Source: Catenovulum adriaticum
GTDB lineage: Bacteria > Pseudomonadota > Gammaproteobacteria > Enterobacterales > Alteromonadaceae
Direction of reading: 5' to 3'
Length of the DNA: 64,000 nt
NCBI RefSeq assembly: GCF_026725475.1
Contig: NZ_CP109965.1
Location: 372,001 to 436,000 of the forward strand
The translations under genes were made by a program, and so were the position numbers. Positions within the stretch are counted from its first letter, which is position 1; each line of letters begins with the position of its first letter. Of the stretch, positions 34,985 through 43,903 are shown piece by piece. The notes beneath the pieces are model-generated. The model made no database searches, was not told where the DNA came from, and saw only the letters and a list, made by a program, of their open reading frames with translations.

Positions 34985-35033
34985 ATAAAGTACACACAAA
35001 CTGTTGGCTGGTGTGTACTTTATAATCGTTATA
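34985..35033. repeat. 13-base inverted repeat downstream of the agarase gene
   Basis: Arms ATAAAGTACACAC (34985-34997) and GTGTGTACTTTAT (35021-35033), perfectly complementary, with a 23-base loop. It lies between the convergent ychF and agarase genes. No T tract follows on the minus strand, so its role as the agarase terminator is uncertain. Confidence 0.6.
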
Positions 35034-35068
35034 GGTTGAGTTAAGCAAATAGCCTGCCGATACCTTTA

Positions 35069-37273
35069 TTAATTTGAGCGGGTATGCATATCCTCATCCA
35101 CTTGAATATAATCAAGCTTTTTTGGTTTTTTCGGCTGTACTAATTGATCATTTTTAGCTGCAAAACTTCGGAAACGATAAAATCGATAGCCAACTTCTTT
35201 TATATGTTTAACTAGTTCAGGAAATGGTTTGTCAGCCAAATCAACAATACCTACATTATAATTTTCACCGTCACCACGCCCAGTTGGCGGTTGCTCGGCG
35301 TACTGAAACCAATGCGTACCAACAATGTATGGGTTAAGTAACGCGCTATCTAAATATTGAGTATATAATTCAGCGCGATGAGACTGGCTATTAGCTGAAA
35401 CCACACCTAAATGCAACGCCCCACGGTCTAATGCGCCAAAGTGAAACTCGCCAATCAATATGGGTTTATCTACGTCTTCAGGCAAGCCTACATTCGTAAC
35501 CTCGTATTGATATTTATTCATGCTGATCACATCGGTATATTCAGCCGCCGTACTAATAACGGTATCGCTGTTTGCCCAAGCTAAGCGACACCCTAAATAA
35601 AGCGCATTAGGCGCAACTTTTTTTAGCTCAGCACGCACTGTTGAAAAGTAAGTAGTGACAATTTTTTTATAAAACGCACTTAAATCTGACCAAGCTTTAC
35701 TTTTATTTGGCGCGTTTGTTGAGTTTAATAAGGCATCCCAAGAGTTATAGTTTGAACCCCAAGTTTTATTCAAACCAGCAATACTCTGGTATTTGCTTTT
35801 AAGGTCTTTAACAAATTCTATTTTTGCTGGTTGGTCAGCAGGGCTCTCTAATGTAGCAATAGCAAGTGAGCCTTCAGCGCCCCAAGATAATTCATTTTCA
35901 ATAAAAAAGCCTAATAGCCAAGGAGCATCTACGGTGTGCTCGCGATTAGATAGCGCTTTTTTTAATTGCCGTTTAAAGCTGGGATCAAATACATCGTGAA
36001 ACTTACCCCAATAGCCTTTAGAAGCTTCAATTTTTTTGGTGCCGCGTACCCAAACTGTTTCTGTGTAAGGCGTAATGCCATCTGTCGTTAAGCGTCGATC
36101 TGAAGCCACGCCTAACGTATTCATCCCCCAACTGCGGATTCGAGCATGAGTTACTTGGCCAAATTCTTTGCGCCAGTCTGAACCATATTTTTGATACAAA
36201 TTAGATGCTGTAAAATTATAAGTCTCGCGCTGCGCTAAGGTTTTGTAGTACCCGTGAGAAGCTCGTCCCGCTGTCGAATAAAATTTTCCATAAGGAGAAT
36301 CTTTTTCTGGTAACCACTCAAAATAAGATTCTCGATCTGTAATGCCCGTTGTTGCTGTACCAGCATTGACAACGCCAACCCCATGAGACCAAAATAGACG
36401 GCCATTTGGATCAACAAACCACCAAGCATCGTTATGTTTTTCAGTTCTAAAATAGCCGGTCGCTTTTAACTGAGGGCCGTTTTTCCATCCGCCATATTGA
36501 TTAAATTCTGCGGGGCCAGGTTCAGTCGAAAGTGCTCTTTTTTCGTCTTTAGCTTGCTGCTGTAAATCATCAACTGAGAGTGTTTTATCTGGCCAGTGGG
36601 CATGTTTATATTGACCAAAGCGATCTATAAATGGCAGGAAACCTTCGGGGTCAATCCAACGAACCGGATTTGTCGCCCGAATATTATCAATTAATAATTT
36701 ATGCTCGTTGGTCGGATAGTTAATTGTGACTTTAACTTGATCAATCGCACTTAAATCTGTTTTAGCTTGGCCGGGTGCTGCACGCATGGCTAAAAGGTTA
36801 AGTGGTTCGCTAAAGCGCCAAGGTGTTGTGCTAATATCATCTGAAACGGTTTTAGTTTCGCCTGGAGCTAAATCAAAGCGGATTTCCATTTGCCATGCTT
36901 CCATACCATCTTCAGGGTTGCCCACTTTAAAAATAATTCTTGCTGGATGTTCGCCCACATTGGTGATGTCCATTTTCACGTGATAATAGTTGTTTAAATC
37001 CCAATTCCCATTTGGACGTTTAATGGTGACACCGGGAGAGCCTGAGTGCATCCCGGTTTCAAGAAGCAACTGACGTGAGCCTTGTTTATTTATCAAGCTC
37101 ACCTTTGCATCATCAGTTTTTAATGCACTTAGCTCAAAGTTCTGTTCGAAATCGAATAAAGTAACACTGTCAGGCACTGTCTTTGTTAGTGGTTGCGCCA
37201 CAAGCGTACTCGTTGAGATTAAACCTGCCGTAAAGCATGCTTTGACAAGCCGAGTAAAAGTAAAACTTTTCAT
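35069..37273 (-). CDS. GH50 family beta-agarase
   Basis: Protein of 734 residues. A signal peptide of about 27 residues ends near LVA/QPL. An N-terminal carbohydrate-binding-like beta domain (about 35-205) is followed by a TIM barrel (about 250-700). Likely catalytic residues, counted from the ATG, are Glu461 in FFIENELSWG (acid/base) and Glu609 in LIGEFHFGALD (nucleophile), in the places known for GH50 agarases. It should hydrolyse agarose or neoagaro-oligosaccharides outside the cytoplasm to short products. GTG three bases before the ATG is an alternative start; AAAGG serves either. It is alone, with no other agarolytic gene next to it. Confidence 0.88.
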   Translation of the reverse strand: MKSFTFTRLVKACFTAGLISTSTLVAQPLTKTVPDSVTLFDFEQNFELSALKTDDAKVSLINKQGSRQLLLETGMHSGSPGVTIKRPNGNWDLNNYYHVKMDITNVGEHPARIIFKVGNPEDGMEAWQMEIRFDLAPGETKTVSDDISTTPWRFSEPLNLLAMRAAPGQAKTDLSAIDQVKVTINYPTNEHKLLIDNIRATNPVRWIDPEGFLPFIDRFGQYKHAHWPDKTLSVDDLQQQAKDEKRALSTEPGPAEFNQYGGWKNGPQLKATGYFRTEKHNDAWWFVDPNGRLFWSHGVGVVNAGTATTGITDRESYFEWLPEKDSPYGKFYSTAGRASHGYYKTLAQRETYNFTASNLYQKYGSDWRKEFGQVTHARIRSWGMNTLGVASDRRLTTDGITPYTETVWVRGTKKIEASKGYWGKFHDVFDPSFKRQLKKALSNREHTVDAPWLLGFFIENELSWGAEGSLAIATLESPADQPAKIEFVKDLKSKYQSIAGLNKTWGSNYNSWDALLNSTNAPNKSKAWSDLSAFYKKIVTTYFSTVRAELKKVAPNALYLGCRLAWANSDTVISTAAEYTDVISMNKYQYEVTNVGLPEDVDKPILIGEFHFGALDRGALHLGVVSANSQSHRAELYTQYLDSALLNPYIVGTHWFQYAEQPPTGRGDGENYNVGIVDLADKPFPELVKHIKEVGYRFYRFRSFAAKNDQLVQPKKPKKLDYIQVDEDMHTRSN

Positions 37274-37360
37274 CACTCATACCTTTCTATTATATAAATT
37301 TGAATTAGGATCTTTCTAACACTAGGAGGTTATAAATACTCGAAGTGCAAAGAGATATTT

Positions 37361-37394
37361 TTATTATGTATACAGTAAATTGTATACATAATAA
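37361..37394. promoter_or_regulatory. Inverted repeat with paired GTATAC sites upstream of the agarase
   Basis: Perfect 13-base arms TTATTATGTATAC / GTATACATAATAA separated by eight bases, 88-121 bases upstream of the agarase start. Each arm contains the self-complementary hexamer GTATAC, spaced 14 bases centre to centre. A TGTATACA core suits GntR-family operators; the regulator is not in the window. The remainder of the gap 37395-37816 is AT-rich with no convincing gene. Confidence 0.55.
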
Positions 37395-37816
37395 TGCCTG
37401 ATTTAATTTAAATGCAAATTTCTTGTTAAAAGTGTTTTATGGTGGTGAAGCGTATGATGGATTGGGTATTATCACAGAGCAGGGATTTTATCTTAGTTTT
37501 CAAGCATGGAGTTTTCATTTTTCATGAAGATCTAATTGAACGTAAGTTTTAAGGTTAATACTGCTCTTTAGTATTAAATATGCTTAGAAAATTAAACTTG
37601 TTAATGGTGCGTTTATTTAAATAGAACAACGTAAAACGGTCTGAATTGTACAAGGGGGTGTTAGCGTAAGTGTTCGGCATGAGTTTATAAGCTGGTTAAT
37701 TAATGCAATTAATTGACGTTTCAAGTGTTCTGATTGATATTTAGACAAGAATTGTTGTTTTTTTGAGTGTTTGAATAAAAAGTGCAAAAAGAAGTGAAAT
37801 TCTTTAAAAAAAGGGG

Positions 37817-37845
37817 TTGACGAGTAGGGGGCAGATAAGCATAAT
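37817..37845 (+). promoter_or_regulatory. Promoter of the tRNA operon
   Basis: TTGACG (37817-37822), a 17-base spacer and CATAAT (37840-37845), followed by the GC-rich discriminator ACGCGCC expected of stringently controlled stable-RNA promoters. The first tRNA starts 31 bases downstream of the -10. Confidence 0.85.
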
Positions 37846-37876
37846 ACGCGCCACTTGCTGAGAGGCAAGCTGTAGT

Positions 37877-37953
37877 GGCTACATAGCTCAGCTGGTTAGA
37901 GCACATCACTCATAATGATGGGGTCCCAGGTTCAAATCCCGGTGTAGCCACCA
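37877..37953 (+). tRNA. tRNA-Met (anticodon CAT)
   Basis: 77 bases with encoded CCA. Acceptor GGCTACA / TGTAGCC; anticodon stem CATCA / TGATG around the loop CTCATAA with CAT at 37911-37913; T loop TTCAAAT. The first acceptor pair is G-C, so this is an elongator tRNA and not the initiator. First of four tRNA genes. Confidence 0.96.
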
Positions 37954-37964
37954 CTACTTTTTAT

Positions 37965-38049
<85 letters not shown>

Positions 38050-38055
38050 TAATGA

Positions 38056-38130
38056 TGGGGTATCGCCAAGTGGTAAGGCAGCGGGTTTTGATCTCGCCAT
38101 TCCCAAGTTCGAATCTTGGTACCCCAGCCA
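38056..38130 (+). tRNA. tRNA-Gln (anticodon TTG), copy 1
   Basis: 75 bases with encoded CCA. Acceptor TGGGGTA / TACCCCA; TTG at 38088-38090. The weak U1-A72 pair is the usual glutamine identity feature. Confidence 0.96.
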
Positions 38131-38159
38131 TTTTCTAAAAGTAGTTTTTCACCCTTTGC

Positions 38160-38234
38160 TGGGGTATCGCCAAGTGGTAAGGCAGCGGGTTTTGATCTCG
38201 CCATTCCCAAGTTCGAATCTTGGTACCCCAGCCA
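38160..38234 (+). tRNA. tRNA-Gln (anticodon TTG), copy 2
   Basis: Identical over 75 bases to copy 1, with TTG at 38192-38194. The Met-Leu-Gln-Gln order matches metT-leuW-glnU-glnW of E. coli, where ubiF is also nearby. Confidence 0.96.
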
Positions 38235-38284
38235 TTTATCTTACTTTAGCTTTACACTCCCTTGTTTATTCATATCCTTCTTGA

Positions 38285-38354
38285 AAATTCTAAATTCTAA
38301 ATTCTAAATTCTAAATTCTAAATTCTAAATTCTAAATTCTAAATTCTAAATTCT
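38285..38354. repeat. Heptanucleotide tandem repeat (AAATTCT) x10
   Basis: Ten exact copies of a seven-base unit, 70 bases in all, ending directly at the stop codon of the TSUP gene and about 50 bases after the tRNA cluster. Tandem perfect repeats of this kind change copy number by slippage. Confidence 0.97.
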
Positions 38355-39341
38355 TTAGTCTAATTCAGCTTGATGTTCTATTTGCTTGGCTTTATGAAAT
38401 AAGCGCTTATGCGCGATTGCTAACAACAATAAACAGGTTGATGCTGCAACGGCATATCTTAACTCAATTGCCAAGTTATGATTAAATACAGTGCTGATTA
38501 GCTCAATACTGATAACAACATATATTAATCGACGCAAAAAGTGCTCTTTTAACACGGTTAGCATAAAAGCCCCTAGTGGCGCGCCAATTGCTGCAACCAA
38601 GCAAGCTGCCCACCAGCTATTTATAACAAAATCAGACAAGGCAATAGGATTAATAAAAACAAACCAAATAGATGCGCATATTGCATTAAACGCCATGAGT
38701 ACAACCGTGCTTGGAATCGCTTCTTTGATTGGATATTTAAGTACGTAAACTAGAATAAAAAATAAAACAACATCCGAACCAGAACCAATACTGGCAGATA
38801 AAAAACTACCTAACAGCGCCGTAGCAAAAAGAATTAAAGGTTTAAACTTTAAACTGTGTTGGCGAGCATGCAAGCTATGGTTACAAAGCCACAATACCCA
38901 AGCTGTTATTAAAATAAACTCACTAAAAGCAAACCTGAGCCATTGCGCACTTAAACTGGTTTGCTCTAATGCAAATGGCAACACAATAATAGCCGCCGGA
39001 AAGCAATAAACCAGCAGCTCCCAATGAATTTTTACTCGTCGGCTAATTAAAAATAAAGAAGCAAAGCCCATCCCAATTGTTTGAATGGTTAAACTAAAGT
39101 ATTTGGCGTCTATCGCATTAACATTAAAAACTTTGGTTAATACAGGAAATGCGACAGCGCCTCCGCCTAGTGGGGTAACTCCTGCAACAAAAGAGCCGAA
39201 TACCATAGTTGCAGAGGCAGCCCAGTATTCGTAATACAACTGACTTAGTGCCATTGGTTTATCGGCAATCAACCAAAATGAGATGAGGCCAATAAGCGCA
39301 AAAGGATATAGCCAGATGCGCTTATTTTTGATTAATTTCAT
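38355..39341 (-). CDS. TSUP (TauE/SafE) family membrane transporter
   Basis: Protein of 328 residues with about eight membrane helices in two halves. Each half begins with a glycine-rich segment: GSFVAGVTPLGGGAVAFPVL (about 49-68) and LLGSFLSASIGSGSDVVLF (about 175-193). TSUP proteins export sulfite, sulfoacetate or other organosulfur anions across the inner membrane; the substrate cannot be told here. Its start overlaps the upstream small secreted-protein gene by 20 bases. Confidence 0.82.
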   Translation of the reverse strand: MKLIKNKRIWLYPFALIGLISFWLIADKPMALSQLYYEYWAASATMVFGSFVAGVTPLGGGAVAFPVLTKVFNVNAIDAKYFSLTIQTIGMGFASLFLISRRVKIHWELLVYCFPAAIIVLPFALEQTSLSAQWLRFAFSEFILITAWVLWLCNHSLHARQHSLKFKPLILFATALLGSFLSASIGSGSDVVLFFILVYVLKYPIKEAIPSTVVLMAFNAICASIWFVFINPIALSDFVINSWWAACLVAAIGAPLGAFMLTVLKEHFLRRLIYVVISIELISTVFNHNLAIELRYAVAASTCLLLLAIAHKRLFHKAKQIEHQAELD

Positions 39342-39753
39342 ATTTTAAGTTTTGCATACGGATTCGAGTTTGCTTAATTTTGCAAACTCTAAATAAGTTG
39401 GCCGCTTCAGCCATATTTTGTTTAGTAAAGAACAAGCTACGGCAATGAGACTCAATAAATTGATTATAATATTTATTGGCTTTTTTAAATTCATATAAAG
39501 CGGCTTCATTTTGTAATTTTTGGGTGATAGCTTTTACTTTATCTTCGCTTTCGAGTTGCCAAGCTTTGAGTTCTCGTTCAACTTGTTTAACGGCTTCATC
39601 TAAACAGATAGAATAGACTATTGCTTGATGTGATTTTTTATCACAGTTATCAATTAAAGGCGTTTTTATTTGGATTGTGTCGGCTATTGCACTAAAGCTT
39701 GTGATAGCGAAATATAAACTGAAACAGAAAATAAGGTGTTTTAGCATTATCAT
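39322..39753 (-). CDS. Small secreted protein, LprI/DUF1311-like
   Basis: Protein of 143 residues with a signal peptide ending near AIA/DTI (about residue 24). The mature part is helical with four cysteines (NC, SIC, HC, VC) arranged like the lysozyme-inhibitor LprI family. That similarity is weak, so inhibition of lysozyme is only a suggestion. The start overlaps the ubiF stop (ATGA) and the end overlaps the TSUP start, so the three are one transcription unit. Confidence 0.55.
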   Translation of the reverse strand: MIMLKHLIFCFSLYFAITSFSAIADTIQIKTPLIDNCDKKSHQAIVYSICLDEAVKQVERELKAWQLESEDKVKAITQKLQNEAALYEFKKANKYYNQFIESHCRSLFFTKQNMAEAANLFRVCKIKQTRIRMQNLKYEINQK

Positions 39754-40937
39754 GCTTTTATTTCTCCCAAAGCAAGTTTAAGAATAAGTTGTTTAAGTGG
39801 AGTTATATGCTCTACGCTGCTTAGCGCCTGATTCCGCAACCAACTAACCAGTGGGTTTTTCTGATTAAATGAATAAAAGACCATATCCATTGCCGCGCTC
39901 ATTGTTTGCACATCTAAATTACGTTTTATTTTGTATGAGCGCCAGTGCGTATTATTTTGCAACTGGGCTAAATCGGTCTGAAATTGCTGAATTAAGTGGG
40001 TTAATAGGGCAATATCTCTAATGCCGACATTAACCCCTTGCCCAGCTAGCGGATGTATGGTGTGAGCTGCATCACCAACTAAAATCATCCCCTGATTTAC
40101 CGGATTTAAAACACTCATTTTTTGAAGGGGGAAACTGGCTGAATCTATGAGTTCAAATTCACCTATATGCGCATTAAACAAGTGTTTTAATTGTTGTATT
40201 TGCTCAGCCCGAGACGCTTTATTAAGCTGCTTGATATGACGTGGTTTTTGATAAACAATTAAACTGGCAAAATTTTGGTATAAAGGTAAAAACGCAATGG
40301 CATTACCTTGCTCAAATCGCTGCCATGTATGATTCATTTCAACTGGATGTTTTAATTTAACACTGGCGCTATAACAAGCTTGTGGGTATTGCCAGCCTTG
40401 TTGTGAAAAGCCACCTAACTGCCTGATTTGAGAACGGGCGCCATCTGCCGCGATGACCAATTTACTTTTAAGTTGAGTATGGTTGCTTAAATTCAAATTC
40501 CAAAGCTCATCTGCAAACCAACAAGATTCAATATCAGCTTCAACTACCGGAAACTTATTTTGTAATAACGCGGCATTTTGTAGATTCGAATTTTCAACAA
40601 AGCAGCCTAAAGCATCGATATGTAAAGATCGAGCATCAAAATGGCAATGGCTTTTTGCTGATTCAGCGACACTGAGCTGTTGGTAGTATTGAATTCGTTG
40701 TTGTGCTAAGTGTGGCCAAATGCCTTGTTGTGCTAGCCAGTCAACTGAACCTTGGCTGATTGAGGAAATTCGTAACTCAGGAATCTCAGCTTGTTGATCG
40801 TAACAATTCATTTTTTTGTCGATGAGCAATGCATTGATATTTAGCTCAGACAGAGCTGCCGCTAAACTAGCGCCAACCATACCAGCGCCAACAATGATTA
40901 AGTCATAAATAGAAGTGGTTGAGTTTGGCTCAGTCAT
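39750..40937 (-). CDS. ubiF: FAD-dependent ubiquinone biosynthesis hydroxylase, UbiF-like
   Basis: Protein of 395 residues of the UbiH/UbiF/VisC family. FAD motif IIVGAGMVGASLAAAL (14-29), the DG-type segment LVIAADGARSQIRQL, and the GD motif GMILVGDAAHTIHPLAGQGVNVGI. These enzymes add ring hydroxyls in ubiquinone synthesis. The family members are hard to separate by eye; UbiF is chosen because the gene lies beside the Met-Leu-Gln-Gln tRNA cluster as in E. coli. UbiH or VisC/UbiI remain possible. Confidence 0.75.
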   Translation of the reverse strand: MTEPNSTTSIYDLIIVGAGMVGASLAAALSELNINALLIDKKMNCYDQQAEIPELRISSISQGSVDWLAQQGIWPHLAQQRIQYYQQLSVAESAKSHCHFDARSLHIDALGCFVENSNLQNAALLQNKFPVVEADIESCWFADELWNLNLSNHTQLKSKLVIAADGARSQIRQLGGFSQQGWQYPQACYSASVKLKHPVEMNHTWQRFEQGNAIAFLPLYQNFASLIVYQKPRHIKQLNKASRAEQIQQLKHLFNAHIGEFELIDSASFPLQKMSVLNPVNQGMILVGDAAHTIHPLAGQGVNVGIRDIALLTHLIQQFQTDLAQLQNNTHWRSYKIKRNLDVQTMSAAMDMVFYSFNQKNPLVSWLRNQALSSVEHITPLKQLILKLALGEIKA

Positions 40938-41013
40938 TGAAAAACCTGCAGAATAATAAAGTTTTTACTTTACCATAATTCAATTCAAACGGCTGATTGA
41001 TTTGTTTAAATTA

Positions 41014-42531
41014 TTATTGTTGATGTAATGACATTAATAAACGATCCATTGCTCGGTAGCCAAGAGCTTGAGCTATGTGAGCTCGGTTCAGCTGTTCTTC
41101 CTGTTTCAAATCTGCAATTGTTCTGGCAACTTTTAAAATTCGGTGATAAGCCCGAATCGACAAACCTAATTTATCAATGGCGGTTTCTAAAAAATCAGCA
41201 TCTTCCATGCTTAACTTGCAATATTTATCTAATTCTCGGTTAGTCAGTTCACAGTTGAGTTTATGTTGTCGGTTGAGTTGGATTTGTCGCGCTTGAATTA
41301 CTCGATTTTTGATCACTTGGCTAGACTCGCCACGGTCCATGTTTTTTTGTAATGCGCCTTTTGCAAGTCGGCTCACTTCAATTTGTAAATCTATTCTATC
41401 TAAAAAAGGGCCGGAAATTTTACTTAAATAACGCAGCATTTGATCTGGGGTTGAGCGCATTTTTTCATCATTATAATGACCGCAAGGGGATGGGTTTAAC
41501 GCGGCAATTAGCTGAAATTTTGCCGGAAAATCAACTTGGCGAGCCGCTCTGCTAATCGTCACTTTGCCAGATTCTAACGGCTCTCGCAAAACATCTAATA
41601 CTCGCCTTTCAAACTCAGGTAATTCATCCAAAAATAAAACGCCATTGTGTGCTAATGAAATCTCTCCCGGTTTAGGGTTACTTGAACCGCCCACCAAAGC
41701 AACCGCTGAGCAGGTATGATGCGGACTACGAAAAGGACGAGTTTGCCAGCTATCAATATCAGCAGCTCTACCCACTATAGAATGAATTGCGGCTGTTTGC
41801 AGGGCTTGTTCTTCATTCATGTCCGGTAAAATACTGGCTAAACGTTCGGCCAGCATGGTCTTTCCGGTACCGGGCGGGCCTAGCATGATTAGGTGGTGCC
41901 CACCAGCTGCACAAATTTCTAAAGCTTGTTTTGCATGTTGCTGACCAATCACATCTTGCATATCTATATGAAAGGTTTTTGTTTTAGGTTGCGGTATTTG
42001 TTGAGTTAACGGGAGTAGCCTTTGGCCAGCCAAATGATGAAATACATCTAATAATTGGTTCGCGCCTATCACCTGAGCCGATTTTATATGGCTAGCTATT
42101 TGTGCATTTTGTTCCGGTAAAATCACAATTCTGTTGGCGTCTTTACAAGCCATTGTCATTGGAATCTCTCCTATAATGGGTCTGAGTTCACCCGACAATG
42201 CAAGCTCCCCTGCAAATTCATAGTTAGCGAGTTGATCGCCCGGCAGTTGGCCGCTAGCAGCTAAGATACCTAAAGCGATAGCTAAATCGAATCGACCTCC
42301 CTCTTTCGGCAGGTCGGCAGGCGCTAAGTTAACCGTAATTCTTTTATCCGGAAACTCGAAGTGACTATTGATAATGGCACTGCGCACACGATCGCGTGAT
42401 TCTTTAACTGACGCTTCTGGTAAGCCGACGATAGCGAAACCGGGCAAACCGTTAGATATGTGGGCTTCTACTGTAACTAAAGGTGCATCTATTGCAATTC
42501 TGGCGCGGCTATATATGATGGCTAATGACAT
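41014..42531 (-). CDS. comM: ComM/YifB family AAA+ ATPase
   Basis: Protein of 505 residues (E. coli YifB 506). An N-terminal Lon-substrate-binding-like domain (1-170, with GLPGFAIVGLPEASVKESRDRV) precedes the Mg-chelatase-type AAA+ domain: Walker A GPPGTGKTML (about 219-228), Walker B GVLFLDELPEF, arginine-rich SRAARQVDFP. A C-terminal domain ends RAMDRLLMSL. ComM is a hexameric helicase that drives branch migration in natural transformation. ATG at 42531 has AGGGA five bases upstream; another ATG six bases earlier overlaps that site. Confidence 0.93.
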   Translation of the reverse strand: MSLAIIYSRARIAIDAPLVTVEAHISNGLPGFAIVGLPEASVKESRDRVRSAIINSHFEFPDKRITVNLAPADLPKEGGRFDLAIALGILAASGQLPGDQLANYEFAGELALSGELRPIIGEIPMTMACKDANRIVILPEQNAQIASHIKSAQVIGANQLLDVFHHLAGQRLLPLTQQIPQPKTKTFHIDMQDVIGQQHAKQALEICAAGGHHLIMLGPPGTGKTMLAERLASILPDMNEEQALQTAAIHSIVGRAADIDSWQTRPFRSPHHTCSAVALVGGSSNPKPGEISLAHNGVLFLDELPEFERRVLDVLREPLESGKVTISRAARQVDFPAKFQLIAALNPSPCGHYNDEKMRSTPDQMLRYLSKISGPFLDRIDLQIEVSRLAKGALQKNMDRGESSQVIKNRVIQARQIQLNRQHKLNCELTNRELDKYCKLSMEDADFLETAIDKLGLSIRAYHRILKVARTIADLKQEEQLNRAHIAQALGYRAMDRLLMSLHQQ

Positions 42532-42806
42532 AAACATCCCTGTTTAACCTAATTTTAGGTTTTTTGTTGAAACTGATTAAATAAATCCCACCTAGTAATT
42601 GAAGCAGATGGAATTTATTTAGCCAGTTTCATATTCACATTGTTCAACACTGGCTAAGCTTAACTTAGCTGTCATAGTATAATTTGGTTTTGTAGGTTAG
42701 CATCTACTCCAATATCGTACGCAGTATCTGTTACGAATAAAAAAGAAAAAATTAAATAAAAAAGAAATAGATAGAAAGAAACGAAATTAGAAGGGAAATA
42801 AATAGA

Positions 42807-43778
42807 ATGAAAATTACAAATAAAATACCAACCAACCTGATTACTGGTTTTTTAGGTGTGGGGAAAACAACAGCAATACAACATTTATTAAAACATAAAC
42901 CAGAAAATGAAAAATGGGCCGTATTAGTTAATGAATTTGGTGAAATAGGTGTCGATGGCGCCTTGCTACAAAATAGTGGTGCCCAAATTAAACAAGTTCC
43001 GGGTGGCTGCATGTGCTGTGTGCAAGGGGTAGGCATGCAAGTTGGGTTAAACGAACTCATTAAACAAAACCCTGACCGCATTTTAATTGAACCCACTGGG
43101 TTGGGGCATCCTAAAAAAATAATGGAAACTCTACAAAACGAAATATTCAGCAAGTACTTGGCGATGCGTGCCACTATTACAATGGTTGACCCCGCGACAT
43201 TAGATGATCCTAAGTACTTAGAGAATGAAAACTTTATTGCTCAGGCACAAATCGCCGATATTATTGTTGCAAACAAAGTTGAACAAGCCAGTAGCGAACA
43301 GCTAGAGCGCTTTACTGACTGGAGTGCTAATTATCCTAATGCGAGCCAACTTGGGCAAATTAGTTTTGGCCAGTTATCACTTGAGTGGTTAGATAAACCC
43401 GCGAAGGTAAATACTAGTAGTTTGGTTCAAGCCAAACAACATAAAGGTGTAAGTGAATCCGCGGTAACTGAGTCGCTTGAATTGCCAAAAGGTCAAAACT
43501 GGGTAATGCGTTCACATTTTGCTGATGGTTTTTGGAGCTATGGTTGGCTAATTGCCTCAGATATCGAGTTTGAATTGGTTGACTTATTAGATTGGATTGC
43601 ACACGTTAAAGCAAATCGAGTTAAAGCTATCGTTAAAACCAGTAAAGGCATTTTAAAAATTAATGCTGTGCAAGACGATGTTAGATTTGAACCTTGTCAG
43701 TTAAACGGATTGGCAAAATTAGAAATTGTAATAGATAGACAGTTAGATAACCCAAGCTTTGAAACCCTATTGGTCTAG
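42807..43778 (+). CDS. CobW/G3E family GTPase, putative metallochaperone
   Basis: Protein of 323 residues. Walker A GFLGVGKTT (13-21), the metal-binding GGCMCC (CxCC, about 67-72), Walker B-like LIEPTGLGHP, and a C-terminal CobW domain (about 225-320). Family members (YjiA, ZNG1, ZagA) insert zinc or another metal into client proteins with GTP hydrolysis. No Zur box was recognised upstream. The 70 bases before the ATG are almost pure purine with repeated AAAGAAA, and the only SD-like AAGGG lies 12 bases away. Confidence 0.85.
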   Translation: MKITNKIPTNLITGFLGVGKTTAIQHLLKHKPENEKWAVLVNEFGEIGVDGALLQNSGAQIKQVPGGCMCCVQGVGMQVGLNELIKQNPDRILIEPTGLGHPKKIMETLQNEIFSKYLAMRATITMVDPATLDDPKYLENENFIAQAQIADIIVANKVEQASSEQLERFTDWSANYPNASQLGQISFGQLSLEWLDKPAKVNTSSLVQAKQHKGVSESAVTESLELPKGQNWVMRSHFADGFWSYGWLIASDIEFELVDLLDWIAHVKANRVKAIVKTSKGILKINAVQDDVRFEPCQLNGLAKLEIVIDRQLDNPSFETLLV

Positions 43779-43903
43779 GCGTTTCAAAGCCTATGGCCTA
43801 GCCTTCACCTACCTGCCTCCGTAAATTTTAATCTTTTATTACTTGATTTGCCTTTTTTTTGCACTAAAATGACGAAAAGTCAAAATGTGACGGTTTGTAT
43901 AAT

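Noticed and set aside
34985..35033. Agarase terminator
   Set aside because: The stem is perfect but the loop is 23 bases and no T run follows on the minus strand, so it is listed only as an inverted repeat.
37617..37909. Small minus-strand reading frames before the tRNA cluster
   Set aside because: They overlap the tRNA promoter and lack coding composition, homology or ribosome sites.
38285..38354. CRISPR array
   Set aside because: The seven-base unit is continuous with no spacers and no cas genes are near.
42660..42806. Zur box before the CobW-like GTPase
   Set aside because: No sequence close to the GAAATGTTATA inverted repeat was found.
43898..43903. TATAAT as the tetR promoter
   Set aside because: It touches the ATG, has no -35 at a proper distance, and would start the transcript inside the gene; kept only as a remark.
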